A DNA stretch of 43,973 nt from an uncultured Eubacteriales bacterium (GCA_903835065.1 CAILLO010000035.1:1-43973); one strand, 5' to 3'. Shown: positions 1 to 8,586, numbered from the stretch's first letter. Made by a program: numbers and translations. The notes: generated from the letters alone by a model not told the origin.

Positions 1-624
1 CGATGCGGTCACGACGGGCGCGGTGGGCGCGGCGGGCGGCGCGGGCGATTTGTCGGCGGGACGGCGGACGGCGGGCAGGCGGCCGCGTCCGCGCGGCGCG
101 GGGGTCTGGGGACCGGGCGCGGCGGGGGCGGAGACGGAGGACGGCGCGGGGCCGCTGCTGGGCTCGACGACGCGGGACTGCGGGGCGGAGATCACCTCGA
201 GGTAGATGAACTTCTCGCAGGCGGCGATGAAGGCCGAGGGCGTCTTCTTCTCGCCGATGCCGATCACCTTCATGCCGGACTCGCGCAGCCGGATCGCGAG
301 GCGCGTGAAGTCGCTGTCGCTGGTGACGAGGCAGAAGCCGTCGACGTTCTTCGAATAGAGCAGGTCCATCGCGTCGATGATCATCGCGGAATCGGTGGAG
401 TTCTTGCCGGACGTGTAGCCGTACTGCTGGACGGGCGTGATCGCGTTGTCGAGCAGGACGTTCTTCCAGCCGCCGAGTTGCGGCTTGGTCCAGTCGCCGT
501 AGATCCGCTTGTTCGTGGGGATGCCGTAGCGCGCGATCTCGTCGAGCATCGGCTTCACATGGGCGTGGCTCACGTTGTCGGCATCGATCAGCACGGCGAA
601 ACGAACTTCGCGTTCATTCTGCAT
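1..624 (-). CDS. NYN (LabA/DUF88-like) domain protein, 3' end cut by window edge
   Basis: The minus-strand frame is open for 208 codons from an ATG at 624 to the window edge, with AGGAGG about 7 nt upstream. The first ~145 residues look like a NYN/PIN-type ribonuclease domain: an early LIDADN strand, a TDSAMIIDAMDLLY segment and VTSDSDFTRLA supply the acidic metal-binding residues expected of this fold. From about residue 150 the chain turns into a low-complexity Pro/Ala/Ser/Arg stretch, probably a linker; many relatives carry an OST-HTH/LOTUS RNA-binding domain after such a linker, but that part is outside the window. An RNA-processing or RNA-decay role is inferred from the family only. It is divergent from glf, and the 144-bp gap carries a TATAAT for glf. 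Plus-strand frames over this stretch are shadows. Confidence 0.82.
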   Translation of the reverse strand, partial: MQNEREVRFAVLIDADNVSHAHVKPMLDEIARYGIPTNKRIYGDWTKPQLGGWKNVLLDNAITPVQQYGYTSGKNSTDSAMIIDAMDLLYSKNVDGFCLVTSDSDFTRLAIRLRESGMKVIGIGEKKTPSAFIAACEKFIYLEVISAPQSRVVEPSSGPAPSSVSAPAAPGPQTPAPRGRGRLPAVRRPADKSPAPPAAPTAPVVTAS

Positions 625-722
625 TTGGGTCCTCCTGTGGGTCCGCCTCGGTCGGGCCGCGGCGCATTCCTCGCCCCCATCATACAGCAACCGCACCGAG
701 GACGGAAATGCGCCTTCTCGGT

Positions 723-728
723 TATAAT
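723..728 (+). promoter_or_regulatory. candidate -10 element for glf
   Basis: A perfect TATAAT sits 41 nt before the glf ATG in the gap between the divergent NYN gene and glf. No good -35 is visible at 16-18 bp spacing, so the promoter may be weak or activator-dependent. Confidence 0.45.
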
Positions 729-768
729 GGGGGAAAGTCCGCAGGACGACCGTGAAGGAGGCAGACCC

Positions 769-1854
769 ATGCACGTGAAGAACATCGTGGTCGGAGCCGG
801 ATACGCCGGCGCGACGCTCGCCCGCCGCATCGCGGAGGAAAAGGGCGAACCCGTCCTCGTCGTCGAGAGGCACGACCATATCGCCGGCCACGCCTACGAC
901 CACTACAACGAGCATGGCATCCTCGTCCACAAGTACGGTCCCCATATCTTCCACACGACCGACAAAGCCGTCTGGGACTTCCTCTCGCGCTTCACCGAGT
1001 GGCACCTGTACCAGCACCGCGTATTGTCCTACGTCGACGGCATGCTGGTCCCGATGCCGATTTCGGCCGAGACCGTGAACATGCTCTACAACCTCGGTCT
1101 GTCCGCCCCGCAGGTCGAGGCCTGGCTCGCCGAGCACGCGGAGAAGGTCCCCGAGATCCGCAACTCGGAGGACGTCGTGCTCTCCAAGGCGGGCCGCGAC
1201 ATCTACGAGAAATTCTTCAAGAACTACACCTTCAAGCAGTGGGACAAGTACCCCGCGGAGTTGTCGCCCGACGTGATCAAGCGGATTCCGGTCCGCGCCA
1301 ACCGCGACACGAGGTACTTCACCGACCGGTACCAGGGACTGCCCAGACGCGGGTACACCGAGATGTTCCGCGGCCTCCTGGCGCACCCGCTGATCTCCGT
1401 GATGCTCCAGACCGACTGGTTCGCCGTGAAGAAGGAGCTGACGTGGGACCGCCTGTATTTCACGGGTCCCGTCGACCGCTACTTCGAGTACTCCGAGGGC
1501 CCGATTCTCTACCGCTCGGTGCGCTTCGAGTACGAGACGGTCTTCGGCAAGGAGTTCGTGCAGGAGGCCGGCACGGTCAACTACCCGAACGACTACGACT
1601 TCACCCGCGTGACCGAGTACAAGCGCCTGACGGGCCAGACGGCCCTCGACCGGACCACGGTCGCCCGCGAGTACTCCAGCGCCGAGGGGGAACCGTTCTA
1701 TATCGTCCCGGACGAGGCCAACCTCGCGCTGGCGAAGAAGTACGCCGCCCTCGCCGCCGCCGAACCGAACACGCGGTTCCTCGGCCGCCTCGCCGAGTCG
1801 CGCTACTACAACATGGACCAGGTCGTGGCCCGCGTTCTCGGGCTGGCCCTGTAA
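769..1854 (+). CDS. glf: UDP-galactopyranose mutase
   Basis: This cytoplasmic FAD enzyme interconverts UDP-galactopyranose and UDP-galactofuranose, the precursor of galactofuranose in surface glycans. The 361-residue length matches the bacterial family (about 360-390). The N-terminus has a Rossmann FAD motif (VVGAGYAGA), followed by the conserved YGPHIFHT segment, a GLPRRGYTEMF segment, and a C-terminal FLGRLAESRYYNMDQ segment that closes the FAD site. The ATG at 769 is chosen because GAAGGAGG lies 8 nt upstream; the frame is open further upstream but the extra residues look unlike the family. The stop overlaps the start of the next gene (TAATG). No glycosyltransferase lies beside it, which is unusual for glf. 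Confidence 0.95.
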   Translation: MHVKNIVVGAGYAGATLARRIAEEKGEPVLVVERHDHIAGHAYDHYNEHGILVHKYGPHIFHTTDKAVWDFLSRFTEWHLYQHRVLSYVDGMLVPMPISAETVNMLYNLGLSAPQVEAWLAEHAEKVPEIRNSEDVVLSKAGRDIYEKFFKNYTFKQWDKYPAELSPDVIKRIPVRANRDTRYFTDRYQGLPRRGYTEMFRGLLAHPLISVMLQTDWFAVKKELTWDRLYFTGPVDRYFEYSEGPILYRSVRFEYETVFGKEFVQEAGTVNYPNDYDFTRVTEYKRLTGQTALDRTTVAREYSSAEGEPFYIVPDEANLALAKKYAALAAAEPNTRFLGRLAESRYYNMDQVVARVLGLAL

Positions 1855-3641
1855 TGGCGACGGCGGGCACGACGGGCGAATCCGGAGCGTCGGTCCCGAC
1901 GCCGATCCGCATCGCCCGCTCCATCACGCTGCCGACCTACCAGCTGCGCGCAGCCGTGTACGCCCCGGCGCTGCCGGCCGACCGTCAGATGGAAGCGGCC
2001 GTGCGCATCACCTTGCGTTGGGTCTCGGAGAAGCTGCCCATGGAGGTCTGCGGACTCGAGGAAATGCCCAACCCCTTCCGCCTGGAAGTCGACCCCGGCA
2101 CTTTCGTGGAGACGGTGTGGAAGGCCTCGACGAAAATCTGGGCCATGCGTCTCGTCCACCCCGACACCGGAGACGTCCGAGCACCGGTCGCAGGTCGCAC
2201 ATTCACCACGCACGTCTCCTTCATGGAGCGCAGCGGGGCCGTCGAAGTCGCCGTCCAGACCCTCTGCACCCAGCCTACGGGTGCGGCTCGGGACGTGGAC
2301 GTCGTGCGACCCGCACTGGTCTCGCGCCTGGCGAAGGAACTCGGATTGCGCGACGTGCTTCCTCTGGACGGGAAGCCGGTCGCATGCTCGAGGGACGAGG
2401 ACGCGACGGATCTCCGTGCGCTGCTCCGGAATCCGCACAGGTCGCTGCCCGTCGTCGTGTTCCGGAGCGTTCCGCCGCCCTGCCCGCCGCCGCCCTGTCC
2501 TCCCTCCGAATGCAGGGAAGAGGCCGTCGTACCGGTAGCGGAAACCATACCGGTTCTGGACCCGTGCAGGAATCTCGACACGGAATTCCTGGCTGAGAAA
2601 CTCCTGGGCTATGCGGTCGTCGTCCACTTGAGGGGTGTGGCTGCCGAAGCCTTCCCTCAGAAGGTTCCGGCCGAGTTCCGCGTCGACTCGGGCGGAGTCC
2701 GCGTCTACCAGCCCGGGATGGACGAGTGGAAGACCGAGTCTGCAGAACGCCACCCGCGCTTTCCCGAGGAAAGCATTCGCTACTGGAGCGCTGTGGGAAC
2801 AGACGGCTGCATCCGCAGCGGGCCGGCCGCCTTTGCAGAATACCTGGTCCGCCTGGTACGGTCCGGGATGGCCCAGAGAACCGTCGATTGGCGCGGGGTC
2901 CTGCAGTTCCCCGCCGTCTTCGATGCGTTTCTCGAAGAGCGTCAGGACAACATCGGCCCGGACGATTGCCGCGACTGCCATGGCCACTACGAGACGCGCA
3001 TCGCTGCCCTGCGGGACGAGATCGAGCGGCTCGAATCCGAAAACGAATACTTCGTGGACGAAGCGGGCCATGCCGAAAGCGAAGCGACCCTCCTGCGGCA
3101 GGACCGCTTCCTGCTCGAGGAGAGGGTCGCCCGGCTGATCGCCGAGCTCGACGGGCGGGACGTGCCCGACGGCGCCGCGGAGCACCTGCCCGAGAGGATC
3201 TTCGACGTGCCCGACTGGGCGAGGGCCCGGCTGGGTCGGCGGCTGATGCTGCTGCCGCGGGCCGTGCGCGAACTGAAGGGCGGGGATTTCGAGGATGTTC
3301 CGTTGCTCTGCGAAGCGTTGAAGCTGCTCGCCCAGGACTATTACGACATGCAGGTGGGGAATCTGCGCGTCGCGGAGTTCACGGACCGCGTCCGCGCGCT
3401 GGGCCTCACCTGGGGGCAGAGCACGGACGAGACCCAGGCCGGCCGCTACGGGGAGGCCTATTACGTGCAGTATCCCCTCCAGCAGGGGCGGGGACGCCGC
3501 ACCTTCCTGCAGCAGCACCTGCGGAAGGGGACGTCCTTCGAGTCGAAGCACTGCCTGCGGATCTACTTCTTCTGGGGCGAAGAGGACCAGAAGGTGGTCG
3601 TCGGGTCCCTGCCGAAGCACCTGCCCAGCGCCGCGGACTGA
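1854..3641 (+). CDS. uncharacterised 595-residue multidomain protein, possibly defence-related
   Basis: The function is not recognised. The ATG overlaps the glf stop by one base, so translation is probably coupled. Visible parts: an alpha/beta N-terminal region (~20-200); a Cys/Pro hinge (~207-220) with Cys at 210, 215 and 220; a second globular region (~240-360) with a GGVRVYQPGMD segment; a C-x2-C-x-H cluster at 372-377; a charged coiled coil (~378-435); and a C-terminal module (~540-595) with a CLRIYFFW strand and a VVVGSLPKHLP tail. The last module has the general look of a RelE/HigB-like fold, but that is inference from pattern only. Long coiled-coil proteins with such tails occur in accessory genes, so a conflict or defence role is possible. 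Codon usage is GC-rich like the neighbours, though slightly less uniform. Confidence 0.8.
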   Translation: MATAGTTGESGASVPTPIRIARSITLPTYQLRAAVYAPALPADRQMEAAVRITLRWVSEKLPMEVCGLEEMPNPFRLEVDPGTFVETVWKASTKIWAMRLVHPDTGDVRAPVAGRTFTTHVSFMERSGAVEVAVQTLCTQPTGAARDVDVVRPALVSRLAKELGLRDVLPLDGKPVACSRDEDATDLRALLRNPHRSLPVVVFRSVPPPCPPPPCPPSECREEAVVPVAETIPVLDPCRNLDTEFLAEKLLGYAVVVHLRGVAAEAFPQKVPAEFRVDSGGVRVYQPGMDEWKTESAERHPRFPEESIRYWSAVGTDGCIRSGPAAFAEYLVRLVRSGMAQRTVDWRGVLQFPAVFDAFLEERQDNIGPDDCRDCHGHYETRIAALRDEIERLESENEYFVDEAGHAESEATLLRQDRFLLEERVARLIAELDGRDVPDGAAEHLPERIFDVPDWARARLGRRLMLLPRAVRELKGGDFEDVPLLCEALKLLAQDYYDMQVGNLRVAEFTDRVRALGLTWGQSTDETQAGRYGEAYYVQYPLQQGRGRRTFLQQHLRKGTSFESKHCLRIYFFWGEEDQKVVVGSLPKHLPSAAD

Positions 3642-3649
3642 TCCTGGCG

Positions 3650-3850
3650 CCGGTTCCGGGGCGGAGACGAGGCCGGTTCCTCCGGGCGGAGGGGCCGGCC
3701 TTCGCACGTCCTGGAGAAGGCCGAAGGCGAGCCCGACCACGACGGCGTGCACGGCCAGGAAGACGCCCGAGACGACCATGAGCGTGCAGGTTGGTCAGGA
3801 CCAGGGCGGCGAGCATGGGCAGAAGAGGAAGAGCAGACCGAGACCGCTCC
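3650..3850 (-). pseudogene. possible remnant of a membrane-protein gene
   Basis: The 344-bp gap between the unknown protein and pstS has no intact gene. On the minus strand three hydrophobic runs follow one another in three different frames: GLGLLFLF near 3845-3822, MLAALVLTNLHAHG near 3816-3776, and VVSGVFLAVHAVVVGLAFGLL near 3776-3714, followed by a Pro-rich tail. This is what a frameshifted two- or three-helix membrane protein would look like. Reverse-strand readings of GC-rich DNA often give Val/Ala/Leu, so the call is weak. Confidence 0.22.
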
Positions 3851-3888
3851 CCCTGGGGAATCCTCGCTCGCCTCCACCAATGTACCGA

Positions 3889-3943
3889 TTTTACCTGTCC
3901 CTTACATGGATTCCATCCATCCTTAACAGTCGGGCGATACGAT
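3889..3943 (+). promoter_or_regulatory. candidate Pho box and promoter of pstSCA
   Basis: TTAC at 3891-3894 and TTAC at 3902-3905 form a direct repeat with an 11-bp period, the period of PhoP/PhoB half-sites; a further TTAACA lies at 3923-3928. A TACGAT -10-like hexamer is at 3938-3943. The same TTAC-N7-TTAC arrangement precedes pstB at 37711. Regulation by the PhoB/PhoR pair at 39359-41910 is inferred. Confidence 0.5.
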
Positions 3944-3985
3944 GGAACCAGAACGAAGGAAATCCATGAAGGAGGACACCAGAAC

Positions 3986-4849
3986 ATGTTCGCACGCAAG
4001 AATCTCGCCCTCGCAGGCACCCTGCTCCTCGCCGCCGCGTTGCTGCTCGCCGGCTGCACGCCGGCTCCGTCCGCCACTTCCGCCTCCGTCTCCGGCACCC
4101 TCCTCGTCGTCGGCTCCTCCGCCCTCCAGCCCCTCGCCCAGAAGGCCTCCGAGCTCTTCGCCGTCGCGAACCCCGACGCCACGGTCACCGTCCAGGGCGG
4201 CGGCAGCGGCACCGGCCTGACCCAGGTCGCCTCGGGCACCTGCGACATCGGCGATTCCGACGTGTTCGCCGCGGAGAAGCTCGACGCCGCGACCGCCGCG
4301 ACCCTCGTCGACCACAAGGTCTGCGTCGTCGGGTTCGCCGCCGTGGTCAGCCCGGACGTCACCGTCACCTCCCTGACCCAGCAACAGCTCATCGACATCT
4401 TCACCGGCAAGACCACGAACTGGAAGGACGTCGGCGGCGCCGACGAGAAGATCGTCCTGATCAACCGTCCCGCGTCCTCCGGAACGCGCGCCGCCTTCAA
4501 GAAGTACGCCCTGAACGGCGCCGAGGAAGCGACCGGCGTGGCCCTGACCGAGGACTCCTCCGGCACCGTCCGCTCGACCGTCGCCGGCACGCCCGGCTCC
4601 ATCTCCTACCTCGCCTTCTCCTACCTCGACTCCTCCATCAAGGCCCTCTCCTTCGACGGTGTCGCGCCGACCGCCGCCAACGTCGCCGCCGGCACCTACG
4701 GCATCTGGTCCTACGAGCACATGTACACCAAGGGCGAAGCCACGGGCGTCGCGGCGGCCTTCATCGTCTACATGACCGGCGACGCTTTCAAGGCCAGCAT
4801 CTCCAGTCTCGGCTACATCCCGATCTCCGACATGGCGGTCTCCCGCTAG
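3986..4849 (+). CDS. pstS: phosphate ABC transporter substrate-binding lipoprotein PstS
   Basis: This is the extracellular phosphate receptor of the high-affinity Pst importer, tethered to the membrane by lipid. The 287-residue chain begins with a signal peptide and lipobox LLAGC, giving a lipidated Cys at residue 24. Phosphate-contact motifs are visible: VVGSSALQPLA near the mature N-terminus, GGGSGTGLTQV, and RPASSGTRAAF. The ATG at 3986 is preceded by GGAGG. The gene opens the pstS-pstC-pstA operon, with 33 nt to pstC. The ATPase gene pstB is not downstream as usual but at 37836. Expression under phosphate limitation is suggested by the upstream TTAC repeat. Confidence 0.95.
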   Translation: MFARKNLALAGTLLLAAALLLAGCTPAPSATSASVSGTLLVVGSSALQPLAQKASELFAVANPDATVTVQGGGSGTGLTQVASGTCDIGDSDVFAAEKLDAATAATLVDHKVCVVGFAAVVSPDVTVTSLTQQQLIDIFTGKTTNWKDVGGADEKIVLINRPASSGTRAAFKKYALNGAEEATGVALTEDSSGTVRSTVAGTPGSISYLAFSYLDSSIKALSFDGVAPTAANVAAGTYGIWSYEHMYTKGEATGVAAAFIVYMTGDAFKASISSLGYIPISDMAVSR

Positions 4850-4882
4850 AAGGATCCGAAACCTCGCCGACAGGAGGGAACC

Positions 4883-5803
4883 ATGCCGAATCCGATGGCC
4901 AGGAAGACCCTGGGACGCATCAATCGGACCTACTGGAAGCACGAAGGACTCGGCCGAGCCACCGTCACGGTGGCCGGCCTCTTCCTTTCGGTCCTGACGC
5001 TGCTCATGGCGGGCTTCCTCGCGGTCAAGGGGCTGTCGACCTTTCTGGTCGACCACCGCTCGCCCCTCGAATTCCTCTTCTCGACGAAGTGGAGTCCCGA
5101 CGCCGACACGCCCGCGTTCGGCGCCCTGATCTTCATCGTCGGCTCGATCCTGCTCTCGACGCTGGCGCTGCTTATCAGCACGCCCTTCAGCCTCTCCACG
5201 GCCGTGTTCGTGTCGGAGATCTCCCCGGACCTCGGACGCAATATCCTCCAGCCGGCCATCGAGATCTTCGTGGGCATCCCGTCGGTCGTCTACGGCTGGA
5301 TCGGGCTGTCCGTCCTCGTCCCGTTCCTCCGGAAGTCGTTCGGCGGTCTCGGATTCAGCCTCCTTGCGGGCTCGCTCGTCCTCGCGCTCATGATCTTCCC
5401 GACGATCGCGAGCCTGTCCGCCGACGCGTTCCGCGCCCTCCCGGCCGACTTCCGGGAGGCCTCCTACGCCCTCGGGGCGACCCGCTGGCAGACGATCCGC
5501 AAGGTCCTGCTGCCCGCCGCGATGCCCGGCATCCTGACCGGCGTCGTCCTCGGTCTGGCGCGCGCCTTCGGCGAAGCGCTCGCCGTCCAGATGGTCATCG
5601 GCAACATGATTCGCATCCCCGGCAAACTGACGGACGCGACCGTCAACCTCACCAGCATCATCACGATGGACATGGGCAACACCGCCATGGGCACGCCCTG
5701 GAACGACGTCCTGTGGACGATGGCCCTGCTGCTGCTCCTGATCTCGTTCCTCTTCATCGTGCTGGCCCGCATGACAGGGCGGAAGCGGAGGGCCGTCCGA
5801 TGA
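4883..5803 (+). CDS. pstC: phosphate ABC transporter permease PstC
   Basis: This is one of the two membrane-spanning subunits of the Pst phosphate importer. At 306 residues it has the usual length. A first hydrophobic helix (~27-55) follows a basic cytoplasmic N-terminus, then comes the permease core, including the EAA loop (EASYALGATRWQTIRKVLLP) that docks onto PstB. The ATG at 4883 has AGGAGG 6 nt upstream. The stop overlaps the pstA start (ATGA), so the two permeases are translationally coupled, in keeping with their 1:1 assembly. Confidence 0.95.
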   Translation: MPNPMARKTLGRINRTYWKHEGLGRATVTVAGLFLSVLTLLMAGFLAVKGLSTFLVDHRSPLEFLFSTKWSPDADTPAFGALIFIVGSILLSTLALLISTPFSLSTAVFVSEISPDLGRNILQPAIEIFVGIPSVVYGWIGLSVLVPFLRKSFGGLGFSLLAGSLVLALMIFPTIASLSADAFRALPADFREASYALGATRWQTIRKVLLPAAMPGILTGVVLGLARAFGEALAVQMVIGNMIRIPGKLTDATVNLTSIITMDMGNTAMGTPWNDVLWTMALLLLLISFLFIVLARMTGRKRRAVR

Positions 5804-6702
5804 GACGCCGCATCCCCCCCCGCCTGACCGACCGCCTCGCGACCGCGACGCTCTATCTCGTCTCGGGCGCGTTCGTCGTGCTCCTGCTCGCGTTCGTCGG
5901 CTACTTCCTCTACAAGGGGCGCAGCGAGCTCGATTTCCGCTTCCTGACCACGGCGCCGGCCTTCTCGACCGCCGGCGGCGGCATCGGGCCGCAGCTCTTC
6001 AATTCGGTCTATCTCGTGTTCCTCTCCGGCCTGATTTCGGTCCCGCTCGGCGTCGCCGCCGGCATCTACCTCGCCGAATACGCGAAGCCCGGACGCCTGA
6101 CGGACTTCCTGCGCCTGTCGATCGAGACGCTGTCCTCGCTGCCGTCGATCGTCATCGGCCTGTTCGGGTTGCTCGTGTTCGTCACGCTGACCGGCTGGAA
6201 GTTCACCCTCATGGGTGGCGCGCTCGCCGTCACGATCCTGAATCTCCCGGTCATCGCCCGCACCAGCGAAGACGCGGTCCGCTCCGTCCCGGCGTCGATC
6301 AAGGAAGGCAGCCTGGCCCTCGGCGCGACGCACTGGCAGACGATCGCCCGCGTGCTCGTGCCGGCGGCCGTGCCCGGGATCGTCACCGGCGTCATCCTCG
6401 CGTCCGGCCGCGCCTTCGGCGAGGCGGCGACGCTCCTGTACACGGCCGGCATGAGCAGCCCCCGCCTCGATTTCACGAACTGGAACCCGCTCAGCGCGAC
6501 GTCGCCGCTCAACCCCTTCCGACCTGCGGAGACCCTCGCCGTCTATATATGGAAGATCAATTCCGAGGGCCTCGTGCCGGATGCCCGGCAGATCGCCGAC
6601 GGCGCGTCCGCGGTGCTGATCCTCTCCGTGCTGGCCTTCAACCTGCTCGCCCGGTTCGTCTCCCGCCTGCTCGGCCGCAGGTTCGGCGGCACCCGGACCT
6701 AG
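5800..6702 (+). CDS. pstA: phosphate ABC transporter permease PstA
   Basis: This is the second membrane subunit of the Pst importer, partner of PstC. The 300-residue chain has an N-terminal helix (~17-39), a periplasm-facing loop, then the BPD_transp_1 core with the EAA loop (EGSLALGATHWQTIARVLVP) and a final helix near residues 270-290. The start is the ATG that overlaps the pstC stop; longer open frames upstream are shadows of pstC. The operon ends in a strong hairpin, so pstB is not co-transcribed here. The PstB at 37836 is the obvious partner. Confidence 0.95.
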   Translation: MRRRIPPRLTDRLATATLYLVSGAFVVLLLAFVGYFLYKGRSELDFRFLTTAPAFSTAGGGIGPQLFNSVYLVFLSGLISVPLGVAAGIYLAEYAKPGRLTDFLRLSIETLSSLPSIVIGLFGLLVFVTLTGWKFTLMGGALAVTILNLPVIARTSEDAVRSVPASIKEGSLALGATHWQTIARVLVPAAVPGIVTGVILASGRAFGEAATLLYTAGMSSPRLDFTNWNPLSATSPLNPFRPAETLAVYIWKINSEGLVPDARQIADGASAVLILSVLAFNLLARFVSRLLGRRFGGTRT

Positions 6703-6728
6703 CGCCCCGTCCGCCCCAGGGAAACGAA

Positions 6729-6765
6729 GAAGGACCGGTGCCCCCGTCGGGGGAACCGGTCCTTC
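6729..6765. terminator. bidirectional hairpin between pstA and the GGGtGRT gene
   Basis: An 11-bp stem (GAAGGACCGGT with ACCGGTCCTTC) encloses a CCCCC/GGGGG inner stem and a GTC loop. It lies between two convergent genes. The flanking U-tract is poor on both strands, so termination rests on the strong GC stem. Confidence 0.75.
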
Positions 6766-6786
6766 GTGTGGTCCGGGGGTTCCGGG

Positions 6787-7785
6787 CTACTTCGAGGCCT
6801 GCTCGATCGCGACGGCCACGGCGACGGTCGCGCCGACCATCGGGTTGTTGCCCATGCCCAGGAAGCCCATCATCTCGACGTGCGCCGGGACCGAGGAGGA
6901 GCCGGCGAACTGCGCGTCGGAGTGCATGCGGCCCATGGTGTCGGTCATGCCGTAGGAGGCAGGGCCGGCGGCCATGTTGTCCGGGTGCAGCGTGCGGCCC
7001 GTGCCGCCGCCGGAGGCGACGGAGAAGTACTTCTTGCCCTGCTCGACGCACTCCTTCTTGTAGGTGCCGGCGACCGGGTGCTGGAAGCGGGTCGGGTTCG
7101 TGGAGTTGCCCGTGATGCTGACGTCCACGCCCTCGGAGTGCATGATCGCGACGCCTTCGCGGACGTCGTCCGCGCCGTAGCAGCGGACCTTCGCGCGGTC
7201 GCCGGTGGAGTACGCGGTCTCCTTCACGATTTTCAACTCGCTGGTGTAGTAGTCGAACTGCGTCTGGACGTACGTGAAGCCGTTGATGCGGGAGATGATC
7301 ATCGCTGCGTCCTTGCCGAGGCCGTTCAGGATCACCTTGAGCGGATCCTTGCGGACCTTGTTGGCGGACTTGGCGAGGCCGATCGCGCCTTCGGCGGCGG
7401 CGAAGGACTCGTGGCCGGCGAGGAACGCGAAGCACTTCGTGTTCTCGCGCAGCAGCTTCGCAGCGAGGTTTCCGTGCCCGAGGCCGACCTTGCGGTCGTC
7501 GGCGACGGAGCCGGGGATGCAGAAGCACTGCAGGCCCTCGCCGATCACTTCGGCGGCCTCGGCGGCCCGGGTGCAGCCCCTCTCGATCGCGAGCGCGGCG
7601 CCGACGACGTACGCCCAGGCGGCGTTCTCGAAGGCGATCGGCTGGATGCTCTTGCAGATCGTGTACGCGTCGACGCCCTTGGCGTCGCAGATCTTCTTCG
7701 CTTCCTCGATCGAGGCGATCCCGTTCTTGTGCAGTACGGCGTCGATCTGGGCGATCCTTCTGTCGTAGCTTTCGAACAATGCCAT
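6787..7785 (-). CDS. GGGtGRT protein (uncharacterised conserved family)
   Basis: The family is named for the motif GGGTGRT, seen here at residues 259-265, followed by LHPDN. The 332-residue chain has no signal peptide or membrane helix and holds eight cysteines (33, 44, 71, 87, 89, 118, 202, 246), which suits a cytoplasmic metal- or Fe-S-dependent protein. The biochemical role is not established as far as I know. A GAAAGGAG site precedes the ATG at 7785. It lies 24 nt downstream of a NifU-like scaffold gene on the same strand, and these two families are often neighbours in anaerobes, so an Fe-S cluster client or delivery role is a reasonable inference. It ends convergently with pstA at a shared hairpin. 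Confidence 0.88.
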   Translation of the reverse strand: MALFESYDRRIAQIDAVLHKNGIASIEEAKKICDAKGVDAYTICKSIQPIAFENAAWAYVVGAALAIERGCTRAAEAAEVIGEGLQCFCIPGSVADDRKVGLGHGNLAAKLLRENTKCFAFLAGHESFAAAEGAIGLAKSANKVRKDPLKVILNGLGKDAAMIISRINGFTYVQTQFDYYTSELKIVKETAYSTGDRAKVRCYGADDVREGVAIMHSEGVDVSITGNSTNPTRFQHPVAGTYKKECVEQGKKYFSVASGGGTGRTLHPDNMAAGPASYGMTDTMGRMHSDAQFAGSSSVPAHVEMMGFLGMGNNPMVGATVAVAVAIEQASK

Positions 7786-7809
7786 GATGTCGCTCCTTTC
7801 GCCTTCCGC

Positions 7810-8502
7810 CTACTCGTGCCGGGGATCGATGACGCGCACGGCCTCATCGAAACGCCCGTACTGGCTGGTCGCCTTTTTGAGAGCCTCGTCGGCGGAGACG
7901 CCCTTCTTGATCGATTCCATCATCTTGCCGATATGGACGAACTGGTAGCCGATGATCTGGTCGTCGGCGTCGAGGGCGGTCTTCAGGACGTACCCCTCGG
8001 CCATCTCGAGGTAGCGGGGGCCCTTCGCGAGCGTCCCGTACATCGTGCCGACCTGGCTGCACAGCCCCTTGCCGAGATCCTCGAGGCCGGCGCCGACCGG
8101 CAGGCCACCTTCGGAGAACGCGGACTGGGTGCGGCCGTAGGCGATCTGGAGGAAGAGCTCGCGCATCGCGGTGTTGATCGCGTCGCAGACGAGGTCCGTA
8201 TTGAGGGCCTCGAGGATCGTCTTGCCGGGCAGGATCTCGGCGGCCATGGCGGCGGAGTGGGTCATCCCGGAGCAGCCGATCGTCTCGACGAGCGCCTCGA
8301 CGATCACGCCGTCCTTGACGTTGAGGGACAGCTTGCAGGCGCCCTGCTGCGGAGCGCACCAGCCGATCCCGTGCGTGAAGCCCGAGATGTCGCGGACCTC
8401 CCTGGACTGCACCCACTTCCCCTCCTGGGGGATGGGGGCCGGGCCGTGGTTGGGCCCCTTGGCGACACAGGTCATCGATTCGACCTCATGCGTGTAGATC
8501 AT
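7810..8502 (-). CDS. iron-sulfur cluster assembly scaffold-like protein (NifU/IscU-type) paired with GGGtGRT
   Basis: This 230-residue protein has a NifU_N/IscU-like core: a GCSGMTHSAAMAAEIL segment with Cys77, then GKTILEAL and Cys106, with further Cys at 49, 56 and 148. IscU scaffolds use three such cysteines to build [2Fe-2S] clusters. The ~70-residue N-terminal part and the tail beyond residue 165 are not found in a minimal IscU. GAAAGGAG precedes the ATG at 8502. It is first in a two-gene operon with the GGGtGRT gene and divergent from prfA. No sufS/iscS cysteine desulfurase is nearby, so it may be dedicated to the GGGtGRT partner rather than general assembly (inference). Confidence 0.82.
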   Translation of the reverse strand: MIYTHEVESMTCVAKGPNHGPAPIPQEGKWVQSREVRDISGFTHGIGWCAPQQGACKLSLNVKDGVIVEALVETIGCSGMTHSAAMAAEILPGKTILEALNTDLVCDAINTAMRELFLQIAYGRTQSAFSEGGLPVGAGLEDLGKGLCSQVGTMYGTLAKGPRYLEMAEGYVLKTALDADDQIIGYQFVHIGKMMESIKKGVSADEALKKATSQYGRFDEAVRVIDPRHE

Positions 8503-8586
8503 GGATCCGACTCCTTTCACGCTCCTCGGACGGCGCCCCGAAAACGGGAACCGCCGGCACCGACAGGGCTTGCGTACCAGTGTTAG

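Noticed and set aside
1806-3779. Minus-strand open frame of 657 codons opposite the unknown protein
   Set aside because: No ribosome binding site or domain; composition is that of a shadow. The plus-strand frame has a coupled start and coherent structure. Only its first ~25 residues, outside the opposite gene, are used in the remnant call.
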